NCBI RefSeq assembly: GCF_900631955.1
Contig: NZ_UZWD01000025.1
Coordinates: 62,001-126,000 of the forward strand
Direction of reading: 5' to 3'
From: Devosia equisanguinis
GTDB lineage: Bacteria; Pseudomonadota; Alphaproteobacteria; Rhizobiales; Devosiaceae
Length of the DNA stretch: 64,000 bases
Below the pieces are notes generated by a model. The model was not told where the DNA came from, ran no database searches, and was given only the letters and a program-made list of their open reading frames with translations. This document shows positions 51,883 to 60,695 of this stretch, in pieces. The position numbers were made by a program, and so were the translations under genes. The number at the start of each line of letters is the position of its first letter. The stretch's first letter is position 1.

Positions 51883-52521
51883 TCAAAACAAGCTCGCCAG
51901 CCGGTTTTCGTATTTGAACCGCGTCTTGTCGCGGATGGGCGTGGTGAGTGCCCGGCTCATGAAATCGCGCGGGATATCGGCCACGCCGTCAAAGCCCATG
52001 AGTTCGGCCACCGAAATGCGCTCGCCGGCAAAGGGCATTGCGATCACCGCCATGCCCGCCGCGACGCTGCCAGGCTGGAGCACCCGGCAATAGGCGCCGG
52101 GCCGCCGGGCCTTGTGGAAGCGTTTCAGCCAGCGCGGATCGCCCATCTTGGCGGAAAAGGTCATGCAGGGCGTGCGGTGATAACTCACTTCCAGCACGCA
52201 ATCGCCGATGGCGAAGCGGTCGCCAATGCAGGCCGAGGCGCTGTCTGGTCCTTCAATGGTGACGTTTTCGCCGAAGAGGCCGGGAAAGGTTGTTACGCCT
52301 TGGTCGGCCCAAAAGTCGTAATCGGCCTGGAAATAGACATAGATGGCCTGGTCCACGCCGCCATGGTGGCGCCGGTCGGCAATGACATCGCCAGGAATGC
52401 CGTCGCGGGTGATGGCGACCGGGCCGGATACGGGCTCCTTATAGATGCCCGTGAGCGTGCCGGTGCCGGGGATGTTGCGCGGCGCGCCGATATTGACGCT
52501 GAGGAGGCTGGCCATGCTCAT
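51883..52521 (-). CDS. MOSC domain-containing protein
   Basis: A 212-residue protein of the YiiM-like MOSC type. Markers are GDVIADRRHHGGVDQAIYVY, FGENVTIEG, the catalytic Cys region SYHRTPCMTFSAKMG and a C-terminal three-helix tail. MOSC enzymes use molybdenum cofactor and reduce N-hydroxylated bases or related compounds. The start overlaps the ispA-like stop by ATGA. Confidence 0.88.
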   Translation of the reverse strand: MSMASLLSVNIGAPRNIPGTGTLTGIYKEPVSGPVAITRDGIPGDVIADRRHHGGVDQAIYVYFQADYDFWADQGVTTFPGLFGENVTIEGPDSASACIGDRFAIGDCVLEVSYHRTPCMTFSAKMGDPRWLKRFHKARRPGAYCRVLQPGSVAAGMAVIAMPFAGERISVAELMGFDGVADIPRDFMSRALTTPIRDKTRFKYENRLASLF

Positions 52522-53420
52522 TTTTCCCGGCTGGCGAAATAGCGCGCCGTGGCGCGCAGGCCATCGGCCCTGGGGCCAAAGGTGCGCAGCGCCGAAACGG
52601 CTTCGCTAACAGTGCGGTCCAGCATTTCCCTGGCGCCCTCGAGCCCGAGCCGGGCGACCACGGTCTGCTTTCCCGCCTCGGCATCCTTGCCGGTGGCCTT
52701 GCCCATGGTTTCGGGAGTTGCCGTCACGTCCAATATGTCGTCGGCCAATTGGAAGGCACGGCCGGCGGCCTCGGCATAGGCGGTGAGCGCGGAAAGGGCG
52801 CGGGCATCCGCACCGCCGATCAGCGCGCCCATCCGCACCGAGGCCCGGATCAGGGCGCCGGTTTTCATCGCCTGCATGACGGCGATCTCGGCCTCGGTAA
52901 AACCGCCCTTTTCCCCCTCGATATCACGCATCTGCCCGCCCACCATGCCGCCGGTGCCAGACCCAGCCGCCAGTTCGGCCACCAGCCGAATGCGCACTTC
53001 GGCATCGGGGTGGGTTCCGGGATTGGCGAGCAGCGCAAAGGCCTCAGTGAGCAATGCGTCGCCGGCAAGGATAGCGGTGGCCTCGTCGAAGGCCTTGTGC
53101 ACGGTCGGTCGGCCGCGTCGCAGATCGTCATCGTCCATGGCCGGCAGGTCGTCATGGATCAGCGAATAGCAATGGATCATTTCCACGGCGAGCCCTGCGG
53201 GCAGGGCCTGTTCACGCGGCACTGAGAAAATGGCGGCCGCTTGCCGCACCAGCAGCGGCCGCAGGCGCTTGCCACCTTCGAGGCTGCCATGGCGCATCGC
53301 CGCAATGACGCGGTCGGCAGCCGGGCCGGGGCCGGACAGGCGCGCGCCGGTCAGGTATTCGGACAGCCCGGCCTCCACGGCGCGGGCGCAATCGGCACTG
53401 TCGGCAGCAAAGTCATACAT
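52518..53420 (-). CDS. ispA: Polyprenyl synthetase, farnesyl-diphosphate synthase type (IspA)
   Basis: A 300-residue prenyltransferase. The first aspartate-rich motif is DDLPAMDDDDLRRGRPTVH and the second is LADDILD; the two residues before the first motif region are typical of short-chain bacterial FPP synthases. GGKRLRPLL is the IPP-binding stretch and GMVGGQMRDIEGE is also present. It should make farnesyl diphosphate from products of the MEP pathway (ispG is nearby). The ATG at 53420 is preferred over a TTG further upstream. Confidence 0.92.
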   Translation of the reverse strand: MYDFAADSADCARAVEAGLSEYLTGARLSGPGPAADRVIAAMRHGSLEGGKRLRPLLVRQAAAIFSVPREQALPAGLAVEMIHCYSLIHDDLPAMDDDDLRRGRPTVHKAFDEATAILAGDALLTEAFALLANPGTHPDAEVRIRLVAELAAGSGTGGMVGGQMRDIEGEKGGFTEAEIAVMQAMKTGALIRASVRMGALIGGADARALSALTAYAEAAGRAFQLADDILDVTATPETMGKATGKDAEAGKQTVVARLGLEGAREMLDRTVSEAVSALRTFGPRADGLRATARYFASREK

Positions 53421-53501
53421 GGAGGTGTTGCTAGCCCTTTGCCGCAGGGGCGGCAAGGGGTGAGGGCTTGCATCCGCTTCGCGAGCCGGTCATGAACACC
53501 C

Positions 53502-54212
53502 ATGGCTCGCCGCATTCGCAAATTCTGGCGCTTCCTGCGCATTCCCCTCGGCATTCTGGCTGTGCTGGTGGCCATTCCGCTGCTGCTGACCCCGCTTTAC
53601 CTGGTGGTGCAGCCGGTCTCGGTGCCCATGCTGGAGCGCTATGTCACCGGGCGGCCGGTGGTGCGCGTTTGGCGCGATATCGACGACATTTCCGACCGGC
53701 TGAAGGCCGCCATCATCCTGTCCGAAGATGGCCAGTTCTGCCGCCATTGGGGCATCGATCTCGGCGCCTTGCGCGATGAGGTCGACAATTACCTCGCCGG
53801 CCGGGAAACGCGCGGCGCCTCGACCATCACCATGCAGGTGGCGCGCAATCTCTTCCTCTGGAACCGGCAGAGCGCTTTGCGCAAGGCGCTGGAAGTGCCG
53901 CTGGCCGCCTATATCGACCTGGTCATGCCCAAGAAGCGGATCATGGAGATCTATCTCAACATCGCCGAATGGGGCCCTTCGGGGCAGTTCGGCGTCGCCG
54001 CCGGTTCCGAACATGCCTTCGGGCGGGAGCCGCAGAACCTGGACTGGCAGACGGCGAGCCTTCTCGCCGTGACCCTGCCCAATCCCCTGGTTCGCAATCC
54101 CGCCCGGCCCAATGCCGGCCTCAGCCGCGTTGCTTCCATCGTCGAGGAGCGTACGCGCCAATATGGCGACCGCGCCGCCTGCGTCGGCAAGGATGGACGG
54201 CTGGCCTTGTGA
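53502..54212 (+). CDS. mtgA: Monofunctional peptidoglycan glycosyltransferase MtgA
   Basis: A 236-residue glycosyltransferase family 51 enzyme anchored by one N-terminal helix (about residues 13-40, preceded by MARRIRKFWRFLRI). Catalytic motifs are SEDGQFCRHWGID with the essential Glu, RGASTITMQVARNLFLW, and KKRIMEIYLNIAEWG. It polymerises lipid II into glycan strands at the periplasmic face. It is followed by the VapBC pair. Confidence 0.94.
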   Translation: MARRIRKFWRFLRIPLGILAVLVAIPLLLTPLYLVVQPVSVPMLERYVTGRPVVRVWRDIDDISDRLKAAIILSEDGQFCRHWGIDLGALRDEVDNYLAGRETRGASTITMQVARNLFLWNRQSALRKALEVPLAAYIDLVMPKKRIMEIYLNIAEWGPSGQFGVAAGSEHAFGREPQNLDWQTASLLAVTLPNPLVRNPARPNAGLSRVASIVEERTRQYGDRAACVGKDGRLAL

Positions 54213-54237
54213 GCTTGAAGGTCGATGGATGCTTTTG

Positions 54238-54265
54238 TATATATTCTTTCGAAGGAGAGTATATA
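54238..54265 (+). promoter_or_regulatory. AT-rich imperfect palindrome at the vapB start
   Basis: TATATATTCTTTC and GAAGGAGAGTATATA form an imperfect inverted repeat centred on TTCGAA, overlapping the ribosome-binding site of vapB. VapB-type antitoxins normally autoregulate through such sites, so this is the likely operator. Confidence 0.55.
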
Positions 54266-54504
54266 TGGCTTTCTATGTTCGGGATGAAGCGACGGATGAC
54301 GCGGTGCGCAAGCTGGCGCGGTTGACCGGCCAGAGCCTGACCGTGACTGTCCGGCATGCGGTGGAAGCCGAATATGCTCGGCGTAAGCAGGCGGTTCCGC
54401 TCATGGAGCGGCTGAAACCGCTGGTTGACCGCTATCAGGCCTTTCCGGCCTCCGGCGAGCAGGCCGACAAGGCTTTCTTCGACGCGCTTTCGGGCGATGA
54501 GTGA
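54265..54504 (+). CDS. vapB: VapB-type antitoxin (Rv0623/PSK-type)
   Basis: A 79-residue antitoxin. It begins with a short strand (MAFYVRD) that forms the ribbon-helix-helix DNA-binding arm, then DDAVRKLARLTGQSLTVTVRHAV. The C-terminal part, acidic and less ordered, would wrap the toxin. GAAGGAG lies 7 bases before the ATG. Its stop overlaps the toxin start (TGATG), so the two are co-translated. Confidence 0.82.
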   Translation: MAFYVRDEATDDAVRKLARLTGQSLTVTVRHAVEAEYARRKQAVPLMERLKPLVDRYQAFPASGEQADKAFFDALSGDE

Positions 54505-54905
54505 TGTTTGTCGATGCCTCGGCGATTATCTCTATGCTCAGCGGCGAAGAGGATGCACCGTCTCTGGCTCGCGCGCTTGAGCAGGCGCCCAAAATCCTGA
54601 TTTCGCCGATGGCGATCTATGAGGCCGTTGCGGGTCTGGCGCGAAAGCGGGCATGCCCGATAGACGAGGCGCAGGCGCTGGTCGATCTCTTTGTGGCAGA
54701 GACAGATGCCCAAATGGTCGAGATCACTGAAAATGTGGGCCGGCTGGCGGTCGAGGCCTTTGCGCGTTTCGGCAAGGGGCGCCACCGTGCAGACCTCAAT
54801 ATGGGCGATTGCTTTGCCTATGCCTGCGCACGTGCCAACCATGTGCCGCTGCTGTTCAAAGGCAATGACTTCATCCACACCGATATCGAGCAGGCCCAGC
54901 ACTAG
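54504..54905 (+). CDS. vapC: VapC-type PIN-domain toxin ribonuclease
   Basis: A 133-residue PIN-domain ribonuclease. Acidic metal-binding residues are Asp4 (MFVDASAII), Glu in AIYEAVAGL near 41, Asp in DLNMGDCFAYA near 96-101 and a distal one near the end of the domain. VapC toxins cut tRNA or rRNA and are neutralised by VapB. A GTG at 54501 is also in frame, but the ATG at 54504 coupled to the vapB stop is preferred. Confidence 0.86.
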   Translation: MFVDASAIISMLSGEEDAPSLARALEQAPKILISPMAIYEAVAGLARKRACPIDEAQALVDLFVAETDAQMVEITENVGRLAVEAFARFGKGRHRADLNMGDCFAYACARANHVPLLFKGNDFIHTDIEQAQH

Positions 54906-54994
54906 CACCCGCCATTCGCGCTGAGCTCTCATGGGCTTGTCACCCAAAATCGTTCCGCTGGAGCGAATTTGCCGTCGGCACGGCGCGAAGCCCC

Positions 54995-55023
54995 TAGCCA
55001 AGCCTCGCGTCTTCCTCTATAGA
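54995..55023 (+). promoter_or_regulatory. Candidate promoter of rpmF
   Basis: TAGCCA (54995-55000) and TATAGA (55018-55023) are 17 bases apart, 76 bases before the L32 start. The -10 is good, the -35 matches four of six. Nothing else is recognisable in the 194-base gap. Confidence 0.45.
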
Positions 55024-55099
55024 GCCCCCCAATCCCATCAGAGATACGTCTCTGGGCCGCTTTCGGCGGCGCAACGATATTGAATTCGGAGTACCGACC

Positions 55100-55279
55100 A
55101 TGGCAGTGCCAAAACGCAAGACTTCGCCGATGAAGCGCGGTTTCCGCCGCTCGCACGACGCGATTGCCAACCCCACCTATGTCGAAGACAAGGATTCGGG
55201 TGAGCTGCGCCGTCCGCACCACGTCGATCTCAAGACCGGCATGTATCGCGGTCGCCAGATCCTGGCTGCGAAGAACTAA
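55100..55279 (+). CDS. rpmF: 50S ribosomal protein L32
   Basis: A 59-residue protein starting [20 protein letters not shown], the unmistakable start of ribosomal protein L32, continuing with [20 protein letters not shown] and ending GRQILAAKN. It lacks the zinc-binding cysteines, as is normal in alphaproteobacteria. It is just under 60 residues, which explains why length-limited ORF calling misses it. A terminator follows at 55325. Confidence 0.97.
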   Translation: MAVPKRKTSPMKRGFRRSHDAIANPTYVEDKDSGELRRPHHVDLKTGMYRGRQILAAKN

Positions 55280-55324
55280 GCCGAAAGGCTGTTTGGCGCA
55301 GATGCGCTTTATCTGATATTCGAG

Positions 55325-55360
55325 CGGCCGGCCCCCACAAGGGTCGGCCGTTTTCTTTTT
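55325..55360 (+). terminator. Intrinsic terminator of rpmF
   Basis: CGGCCGGCCC and GGGTCGGCCG pair (one G-T) around CCACAA, followed by TTTTCTTTTT. A canonical terminator 46 bases behind L32. Confidence 0.88.
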
Positions 55361-55399
55361 CGCCGCCAACAGAAGCGGCCCAAATGGAGCAAGAGGCAT

Positions 55400-56800
55400 A
55401 TGAGCACGCGCGTCGAATCGGACACCATGGGCACGATCGAAGTCCCGACCGATAAGTATTACGGCGCGCAGACCGCTCGCAGCCTCATGAATTTCGATAT
55501 CGGCGGGGAGAAGATGCCCGTCGAGATCATCCGCGCCTTCGGCATTCTCAAGAAGGCGGCGGCACTGGCCAATTTCAAGCTCGGCCTGATGGACGAAAAG
55601 ACCCGTGACCTCGTGGTCGCGGCCGCCGACGAGGTGATTGCGGGCAAGCTTGCCGCCCATTTCCCGCTTGTCGTCTGGCAGACCGGTTCGGGCACCCAGT
55701 CCAACATGAATGTCAACGAGGTCATTTCCAACCGCGCCATCGAGATGGCCGGCGGCACCATGGGTTCCAAGAAGCCCGTGCACCCCAATGACCACGTCAA
55801 TATGAGCCAGAGCTCGAACGACACCTATCCCACCGCCATGCATATTGCGGCGGTCGAGGCGGTCGAAAACTATCTCTATGAGCGCGTCCAGTTGCTGCGC
55901 GATACGCTCAATGCCAAGGCCGAAGCCTATATGGACGTGGTCAAGATCGGCCGCACCCATTTGCAGGACGCAACGCCCCTGACCCTGGGCCAGGAAATCT
56001 CCGGCTGGGTGGCGCAGATCGACTATGCCATGGCCGCCATCAAGGCCAGCATGCCTCAGCTCAAGGAACTGGCGCTGGGCGGCACAGCCGTCGGCACCGG
56101 GCTCAATGCCCATCCCGACTATGCCGTCACCGTTGCCAAGGAAATCGCCGATCTCACCGGCCATGACTTCGTCACCGGGCCGAACAAGTTTGCGCTCCTG
56201 GCCGGTCACGACGCCTTTGTCGGCACTTCGGGGGCGCTGAAGCAGCTGGCCGTCGCCTTCATGAAAATCGCCAATGACGTGCGCTGGCTCGCCTCGGGCC
56301 CACGCTCGGGCCTGGGTGAAATCACCATTCCCGAAAACGAGCCCGGCTCCTCGATCATGCCGGGCAAGGTCAATCCGACCCAGTCCGAGGCCATGACCAT
56401 GGTCGTCGCCCAAGTGATGGGCAATGATGCCGCTATTGGTTTTGCAGCCTCGCAGGGCAATTTCGAGCTCAACGTCTTCAAGCCGGTCATCGCCTATAAT
56501 TTCCTGCAATCGGTGCGCCTGCTGGCAGACGCCGCCAAGAGCTTTAACGACAATTGCGCCATCGGCATCGAGCCGGATCGCAAGCGCATCAAGCAGTTGG
56601 TGGACCAGTCGTTGATGCTGGTGACGGCGCTCAACCGCAAAATCGGCTATGACAACGCCGCCAAGATCGCCAAGACCGCGCACAAGAATGGCGGCACGCT
56701 GCGCGATACGGCCATCGAACTGGGCCTGCTCACCGGCGAAGAATTCGACGCCGAAGTAAAGCCCGAACAGATGGTCGGCCCGCTCAAGCTCAAGAAGTAA
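55400..56800 (+). CDS. fumC: Class II fumarate hydratase FumC
   Basis: A 466-residue class II fumarase of the usual length that interconverts fumarate and L-malate. Features are the start [10 protein letters not shown] and [42 protein letters not shown] split by the active-site turn, [18 protein letters not shown] and the family signature [15 protein letters not shown]. It is iron-independent and should serve the citric-acid cycle and glyoxylate route (glcB makes malate). A terminator follows. Confidence 0.96.
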   Translation: MSTRVESDTMGTIEVPTDKYYGAQTARSLMNFDIGGEKMPVEIIRAFGILKKAAALANFKLGLMDEKTRDLVVAAADEVIAGKLAAHFPLVVWQTGSGTQSNMNVNEVISNRAIEMAGGTMGSKKPVHPNDHVNMSQSSNDTYPTAMHIAAVEAVENYLYERVQLLRDTLNAKAEAYMDVVKIGRTHLQDATPLTLGQEISGWVAQIDYAMAAIKASMPQLKELALGGTAVGTGLNAHPDYAVTVAKEIADLTGHDFVTGPNKFALLAGHDAFVGTSGALKQLAVAFMKIANDVRWLASGPRSGLGEITIPENEPGSSIMPGKVNPTQSEAMTMVVAQVMGNDAAIGFAASQGNFELNVFKPVIAYNFLQSVRLLADAAKSFNDNCAIGIEPDRKRIKQLVDQSLMLVTALNRKIGYDNAAKIAKTAHKNGGTLRDTAIELGLLTGEEFDAEVKPEQMVGPLKLKK

Positions 56801-56822
56801 ACTGGTTCAGCGATCCAAAAAG

Positions 56823-56850
56823 AATGCCGCCCCCACCGGGCGGCATTTTG
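56823..56850 (+). terminator. Intrinsic terminator of fumC
   Basis: AATGCCGCCC (56823-56832) and GGGCGGCATT (56838-56847) form a perfect stem around CCACC and run into TTTT. It lies 22 bases behind the fumC stop. Confidence 0.87.
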
Positions 56851-56918
56851 CTGTCTGTGGCCTTGTTCGGCGGCCCTGCGACACCTAGCTTTAACCGCAG
56901 CGAGCTACGAGAGCAGAC

Positions 56919-57350
56919 ATGAGCAATTTCAACGACCAGGTGATCGCCGATTTTAATGCCAATGGCGGACAGCCGGGCGGCTATTTCGAAGGCAAGCCGG
57001 TGCTGCTGCTGCATGCCATCGGTGCCAAATCCGGCGTCGAGCGCACCCAGCCGCTGATGTATCTGCGCGAGAACGATACCGGCCCCTGGTATGTCTTCGC
57101 CTCCTATGGTGGCGCACCCAACAACCCGGCCTGGTATCACAATGTGCTCGCCCATCCCGATTTCGACATCTCGGTGGGCGATGGCAAGACCATCAGCCGC
57201 CTGCCTGTCCGCGCCAGCGTCGTCGATGGGGAAGACCGCGACACCATCTATGCCCGGATGGCCAGCCTCTTCCCGCAGTTTGCGGACTACGAGAAAAAGA
57301 CCACGCGCGAGGCCATTCCGGTCATCGCATTGACCCCTCGCGCCGCCTGA
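56919..57350 (+). CDS. Ddn-like deazaflavin/F420-type nitroreductase family protein
   Basis: A 143-residue split beta-barrel protein of the deazaflavin-dependent nitroreductase (DUF385) family. Markers are GKPVLLLHAIGAKSGVERTQPL, the loop ASYGGAPNNPAWYHNVLAHPDF and DFDISVGDG. Actinobacterial relatives use F420H2, a cofactor not usual in Hyphomicrobiales, so this one may use FMN, F420 from the medium or another ligand. No F420 genes are in the window. Confidence 0.85.
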   Translation: MSNFNDQVIADFNANGGQPGGYFEGKPVLLLHAIGAKSGVERTQPLMYLRENDTGPWYVFASYGGAPNNPAWYHNVLAHPDFDISVGDGKTISRLPVRASVVDGEDRDTIYARMASLFPQFADYEKKTTREAIPVIALTPRAA

Positions 57351-57388
57351 CCAGAGCGGGGCCCGCCGATCGCGCCGAACCGGAGAGC

Positions 57389-57868
57389 CTAGCCCTTTGC
57401 CGCTGCCTCGATCGCGGCCACGTCGATCTTTTTCATCGTCATCATTGCCTCAAAGGCCCGTTTTGCGCTGGGCCCGCCTGCCGCCATGGCGTCGGAAAGC
57501 GCGCGCGGGGTGATCTGCCAGGAAATGCCCCATTTGTCGCGGCACCAGCCGCACATGCTTTCCTCGCCGCCATTACCGACAATGGCGTTCCAGTAGCGGT
57601 CGGTCTCTTCCTGGTTCTCGGTGGTGACTTGGAAGGAAAAGGCTTCCGAATGCTTGAAGGCCGTGCCGCCATTGAGCCCGATGCAGGGAATGCCCATGAC
57701 GGAAAATTCCACCGTCAGCACCGCGCCTTGCTTGGTCGAGGGATTATCGCTGGGGGCGCGGCTTACGGCGCCGACATGGCTGTCGGGAAAGGTCTGGGCA
57801 TAGAAGCGGGCGGCGGCTTCGGCTTCAGTGTCGTACCAGAGACAGACGATATTTTTGGCGCTTTGCAT
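57389..57868 (-). CDS. VOC-family protein (PhnB/3-demethylubiquinone methyltransferase-like)
   Basis: A 159-residue protein of the VOC superfamily in the group annotated 3-demethylubiquinone-9 3-methyltransferase. Markers are NIVCLWYDTEAEAAARFY, GIPCIGLNGG, FSFQVTTENQEETDRYWNAI and GWCRDKWGISWQITPR. Metal and substrate are uncertain. GAGGAG lies 7 bases before the ATG at 57868; an in-frame extension beyond this is rejected. Confidence 0.88.
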   Translation of the reverse strand: MQSAKNIVCLWYDTEAEAAARFYAQTFPDSHVGAVSRAPSDNPSTKQGAVLTVEFSVMGIPCIGLNGGTAFKHSEAFSFQVTTENQEETDRYWNAIVGNGGEESMCGWCRDKWGISWQITPRALSDAMAAGGPSAKRAFEAMMTMKKIDVAAIEAAAKG

Positions 57869-58009
57869 GATGCTCTCCTCAAAAGCGTTGCGTGTATCCA
57901 AGCAACGATTGGCCCATCCTCGCTTCGACAGCGCAACACCCAAAAATTCCCGTTCCGCGCTTGATAAAGCTCTGGCATGGTGCCGGTCCCGATGCGGAGA
58001 CTGAAAGAT

Positions 58010-58459
58010 ATGACCGAAACCGTCGTCCTTCCCACCCATCCGGCGCCACGGCGCAAGGGCACGTTCATTCCGCCGCTGCTGGTCTTCCCGTTCCTGGCCT
58101 ATAACCTGATCGTCTTCGTGTTTTTCGGCGGCAATCCGGTCAATTGGGGGTTCGGCATGTTCTCCCTGCCCATGCCCTCGGGCATGCCCTGGGCGATCAC
58201 CGCCGGCGACTTCCTCCTCGTCGTCGGCATTATTCTGCTGTTTTTCGAAGTGCTCAAATCCACCGGCACGGCGCGCGCCTCGATCATCGAGCACATGCTC
58301 TCCATGGTGCTGTTCGTGATTTTCCTGGTGGAGTTCCTGCTGGTCGGCGCAGCCTCGAGCTCGGTCTTCTTCCTGCTCATGGTGATGAGCCTCATCGACG
58401 TCGTCGCCGGCTTCACCGTCTCGATCACCAGCGCCAGCCGCGATGTGTCAATGAGCTAA
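58010..58459 (+). CDS. Hypothetical membrane protein with four helices
   Basis: A 149-residue membrane protein: a basic N-terminus (PAPRRKG), then helices around residues 16-36 (FIPPLLVFPFLAYNLIVFVF), 57-78, 88-112 and 115-135. No catalytic motif or named family recognised. It is preceded by the divergent VOC gene and followed by the convergent DUF2125 gene. GGAG lies about 11 bases upstream of the ATG. Confidence 0.7.
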   Translation: MTETVVLPTHPAPRRKGTFIPPLLVFPFLAYNLIVFVFFGGNPVNWGFGMFSLPMPSGMPWAITAGDFLLVVGIILLFFEVLKSTGTARASIIEHMLSMVLFVIFLVEFLLVGAASSSVFFLLMVMSLIDVVAGFTVSITSASRDVSMS

Positions 58460-58549
58460 GGCGTTTCCAGGGTTCGGTGGATGCAATGATCGCTCCTTTG
58501 CCACAAGGGGAGGGGCGATCAGTGTCAGGTCAAGCGAGCTCTGGAATGG

Positions 58550-59521
58550 CTAGAACAGTGGCGGCAGGGTGGTTATGGGGACGAGGCCCGAGGATAGATT
58601 GCCGTTGCTGAAATTGAGCTGGTTGGTGTGCCGGCCATCGGCGCCGGGGGTGCCGAGGACCAGGGTGCGCCAGGGTTCCTCGATCATCGGGCCGATGCGT
58701 TCGGCGACGCCGGCCGAGGAGATGTCGATCTTGCCATTGGGCCGGCCCTGATCGTCCAACTGCACCTGGCCGGAGGCCTCGAGATCGGCGCTGGCATCCT
58801 TGGCGCGCAGCGAGACCAGGTTCAGCGTGCCGCCATTGCGCTGCCAGAGCGGCAGGATGGGTTCGGCGCCGATCCTGCGCAGATCGTCGGGCAGGCCGCT
58901 CAGTTCGGCTTCAAGCTCGATATCGGCCGCTGCCAGCGTCATCATCGGCACATCCAGCGCCTGGGTTCGCAGATAGACGGCGAGGGCCGAGAGGCCGCGT
59001 TCGGCATCGTGCATTTCCGGGATGTCGAGCAGATGCAGTTCCAGCGCATCGGTCTTGGCCAGCAGCGCGTCGCCGAACAGGCGGTCGGTCCAGGAAACCT
59101 CTGAGCCGACGATCGACAGGCGGGCGATGCGCCAGTTCTCGACGCGCAGGCTGCCATTGAGCTCGGCCCAGGCCAATTCGCTCTGCTGGCCGGTAAAGGC
59201 GTCGGAAATCTGCGCCGGGCCCCGCGCTGAGGCCAGCACATGATTGGGCCGGTAGATGAGGGCGCTGGCGCGCACCGCCGGGATTTCGGCCATGACGTCG
59301 CCCGACACCACGACGGCATCGACACATTCGACATCGACGCTGAAGGGATAGCCGGAGATGTTGAGCGTGGCGCAGGTCAGCTGCGGGCTGGTCTCACCAT
59401 CGGCGAAGGCAAGGGCATCGATCTGCTGGCGCAGCTGATTGGCCAGGAACAGCCAGCCGCCGCTCCAGGCGAGGGCCACGACAAGGACGACGACGCCCAG
59501 AATGATGATTCGTTTCTTCAT
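58550..59521 (-). CDS. DUF2125 domain-containing protein
   Basis: A 323-residue protein with one N-terminal helix (residues 4-27, IIILGVVVLVVALAWSGGW) acting as anchor or signal. The DUF2125 domain follows, with CATLNISGYPFSVDVEC, SALIYRPNHVLASARGP and QVQLDDQGRPNGKID. The family is widespread in alphaproteobacteria, likely periplasmic and rich in beta-structure; its role is unknown. It is divergent from chaC. Confidence 0.85.
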   Translation of the reverse strand: MKKRIIILGVVVLVVALAWSGGWLFLANQLRQQIDALAFADGETSPQLTCATLNISGYPFSVDVECVDAVVVSGDVMAEIPAVRASALIYRPNHVLASARGPAQISDAFTGQQSELAWAELNGSLRVENWRIARLSIVGSEVSWTDRLFGDALLAKTDALELHLLDIPEMHDAERGLSALAVYLRTQALDVPMMTLAAADIELEAELSGLPDDLRRIGAEPILPLWQRNGGTLNLVSLRAKDASADLEASGQVQLDDQGRPNGKIDISSAGVAERIGPMIEEPWRTLVLGTPGADGRHTNQLNFSNGNLSSGLVPITTLPPLF

Positions 59522-59677
59522 GGCTTCAGTCTTAACGCTCCAGCCGGCTTGTCAGAAGCGGGTTTCCGCCACTGGCGTTCATCTGCGATCAATCCGAGAT
59601 GCGGCATATTTGCATCAAGGGCCTGCGCGCTCCCCGCTTGCCGCCTGGTTTGCACACGAATAGGTTTTGGTCGACAC

Positions 59678-60247
59678 ATGGCACTGATCGAAGAGCATGA
59701 GGGCACTGCGGCCCATTGGGTTTTCGGGTACGGATCACTGATCTGGAATCCGGGCTTTGCCTATGTCAGCGCCCATCTTGGTCTTTTGCGTGGCGCCCAC
59801 CGCTCGCTTTCCATCATTTCCCACCATCACCGCGGCACGGTCGAGCGCCCGGGCCTGGTGTTCGGGCTGACGCGTGGCGGCTCCTGCCGGGGCATGGCCT
59901 TCGAGGTGGCGCCGGCAGACTGGCCGGCGGTGCGGGCCTATCTCGAGGAACGCGAGCAGGTAACCTCGGTTTATCGTGATGTGATGCGGCCGGTTACCCT
60001 GGCCGATGGGCGGCGTGTCGCGGCGCTGGCCTTCGTGGTCGATGAAAGCCATGACCAGTTTGCCGGGCTGCTGAGCCCGGAACAGCAATTGGCCATGGTG
60101 CGCAATGGCGTGGGAATATCGGGCCGCAATATCGACTATGTGGTCAATACCGCCCGGCATCTGGCGCAACTGGGCATTCGCGACCATGCCTTGATGGCGC
60201 TCGTGGCTCAGCTCGAGGCCCTGGAGGCGGAGGGTCAGGCCGCCTGA
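59678..60247 (+). CDS. ChaC-like gamma-glutamylcyclotransferase
   Basis: A 189-residue enzyme of the ChaC family, which cleaves glutathione to 5-oxoproline and Cys-Gly. Markers are WVFGYGSLIWNPGF with the substrate loop, a basic stretch SIISHHHRGTVERPGL, GSCRGMAFEV and the catalytic Glu in YLEEREQVTSVY. The start at 59678 fits homologues; the long frame extension is rejected. Its tail overlaps the tail of a convergent gene by 13 bases. Confidence 0.9.
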   Translation: MALIEEHEGTAAHWVFGYGSLIWNPGFAYVSAHLGLLRGAHRSLSIISHHHRGTVERPGLVFGLTRGGSCRGMAFEVAPADWPAVRAYLEEREQVTSVYRDVMRPVTLADGRRVAALAFVVDESHDQFAGLLSPEQQLAMVRNGVGISGRNIDYVVNTARHLAQLGIRDHALMALVAQLEALEAEGQAA

Positions 60248-60576
60248 GCCGACGTCTCCGGCAGCGGCATGGCGCCTTCGAGATCCCAGATAGTGCTGAG
60301 GCGATTGCCCTCGGCGGGGTCCGTCGCCAGGCGAAAGACCCGGTCGGCACAATCGAGCGCCAGGCGGAAGCGGGTGCGGCTCATCGGGTCGCTGACCAGA
60401 TCCTCCGTCGAGCCCACCCAGAGCACATTGCCGCCCTTGCTGATGAGATAGAGGACGCCGGCATTCATGGAAAAGTCGCTGAAGCTTTCGCCGATCAGGT
60501 CGTAATCCCGGCCTGAACGCCCATGCCAATGCGCAAGCTTGAGCCCGGTCCGATCACTGGCTTTGACATGTCGCAT
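60235..60576 (-). CDS. Hypothetical protein
   Basis: A 113-residue soluble protein: HWHGRSGRDYDLIGES, GVLYLISKGGNVLWVGSTEDLV and RTRFRLALDCADRVFRLATD. The VLWVGSTEDL stretch superficially recalls GIY-YIG nuclease loops, but catalytic residues are not clear. GGGGAGA lies 8 bases before the ATG at 60576. It overlaps chaC tail-to-tail by 13 bases, so transcripts of the two genes are complementary at their ends. Confidence 0.6.
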   Translation of the reverse strand: MRHVKASDRTGLKLAHWHGRSGRDYDLIGESFSDFSMNAGVLYLISKGGNVLWVGSTEDLVSDPMSRTRFRLALDCADRVFRLATDPAEGNRLSTIWDLEGAMPLPETSAQAA

Positions 60577-60695
60577 CTGGCCGTCTCCCCTGCTTCCCCA
60601 GAAGAAGAACAAAATTAGAACAAATTGTTCCATTCGTCAAGCCGATATCGGCTCGACGCTACATGTATGTTTTTGTTCGCTGGCGCTGTCAATAT

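Noticed and set aside
53502-54905. Prophage or genomic island around VapBC
   Set aside because: No integrase, tRNA target or direct repeats were seen, and flanking genes are housekeeping.
54929-56683. 584-codon minus-strand ORF across fumC and rpmF
   Set aside because: Shadow of fumC and L32, both certain.
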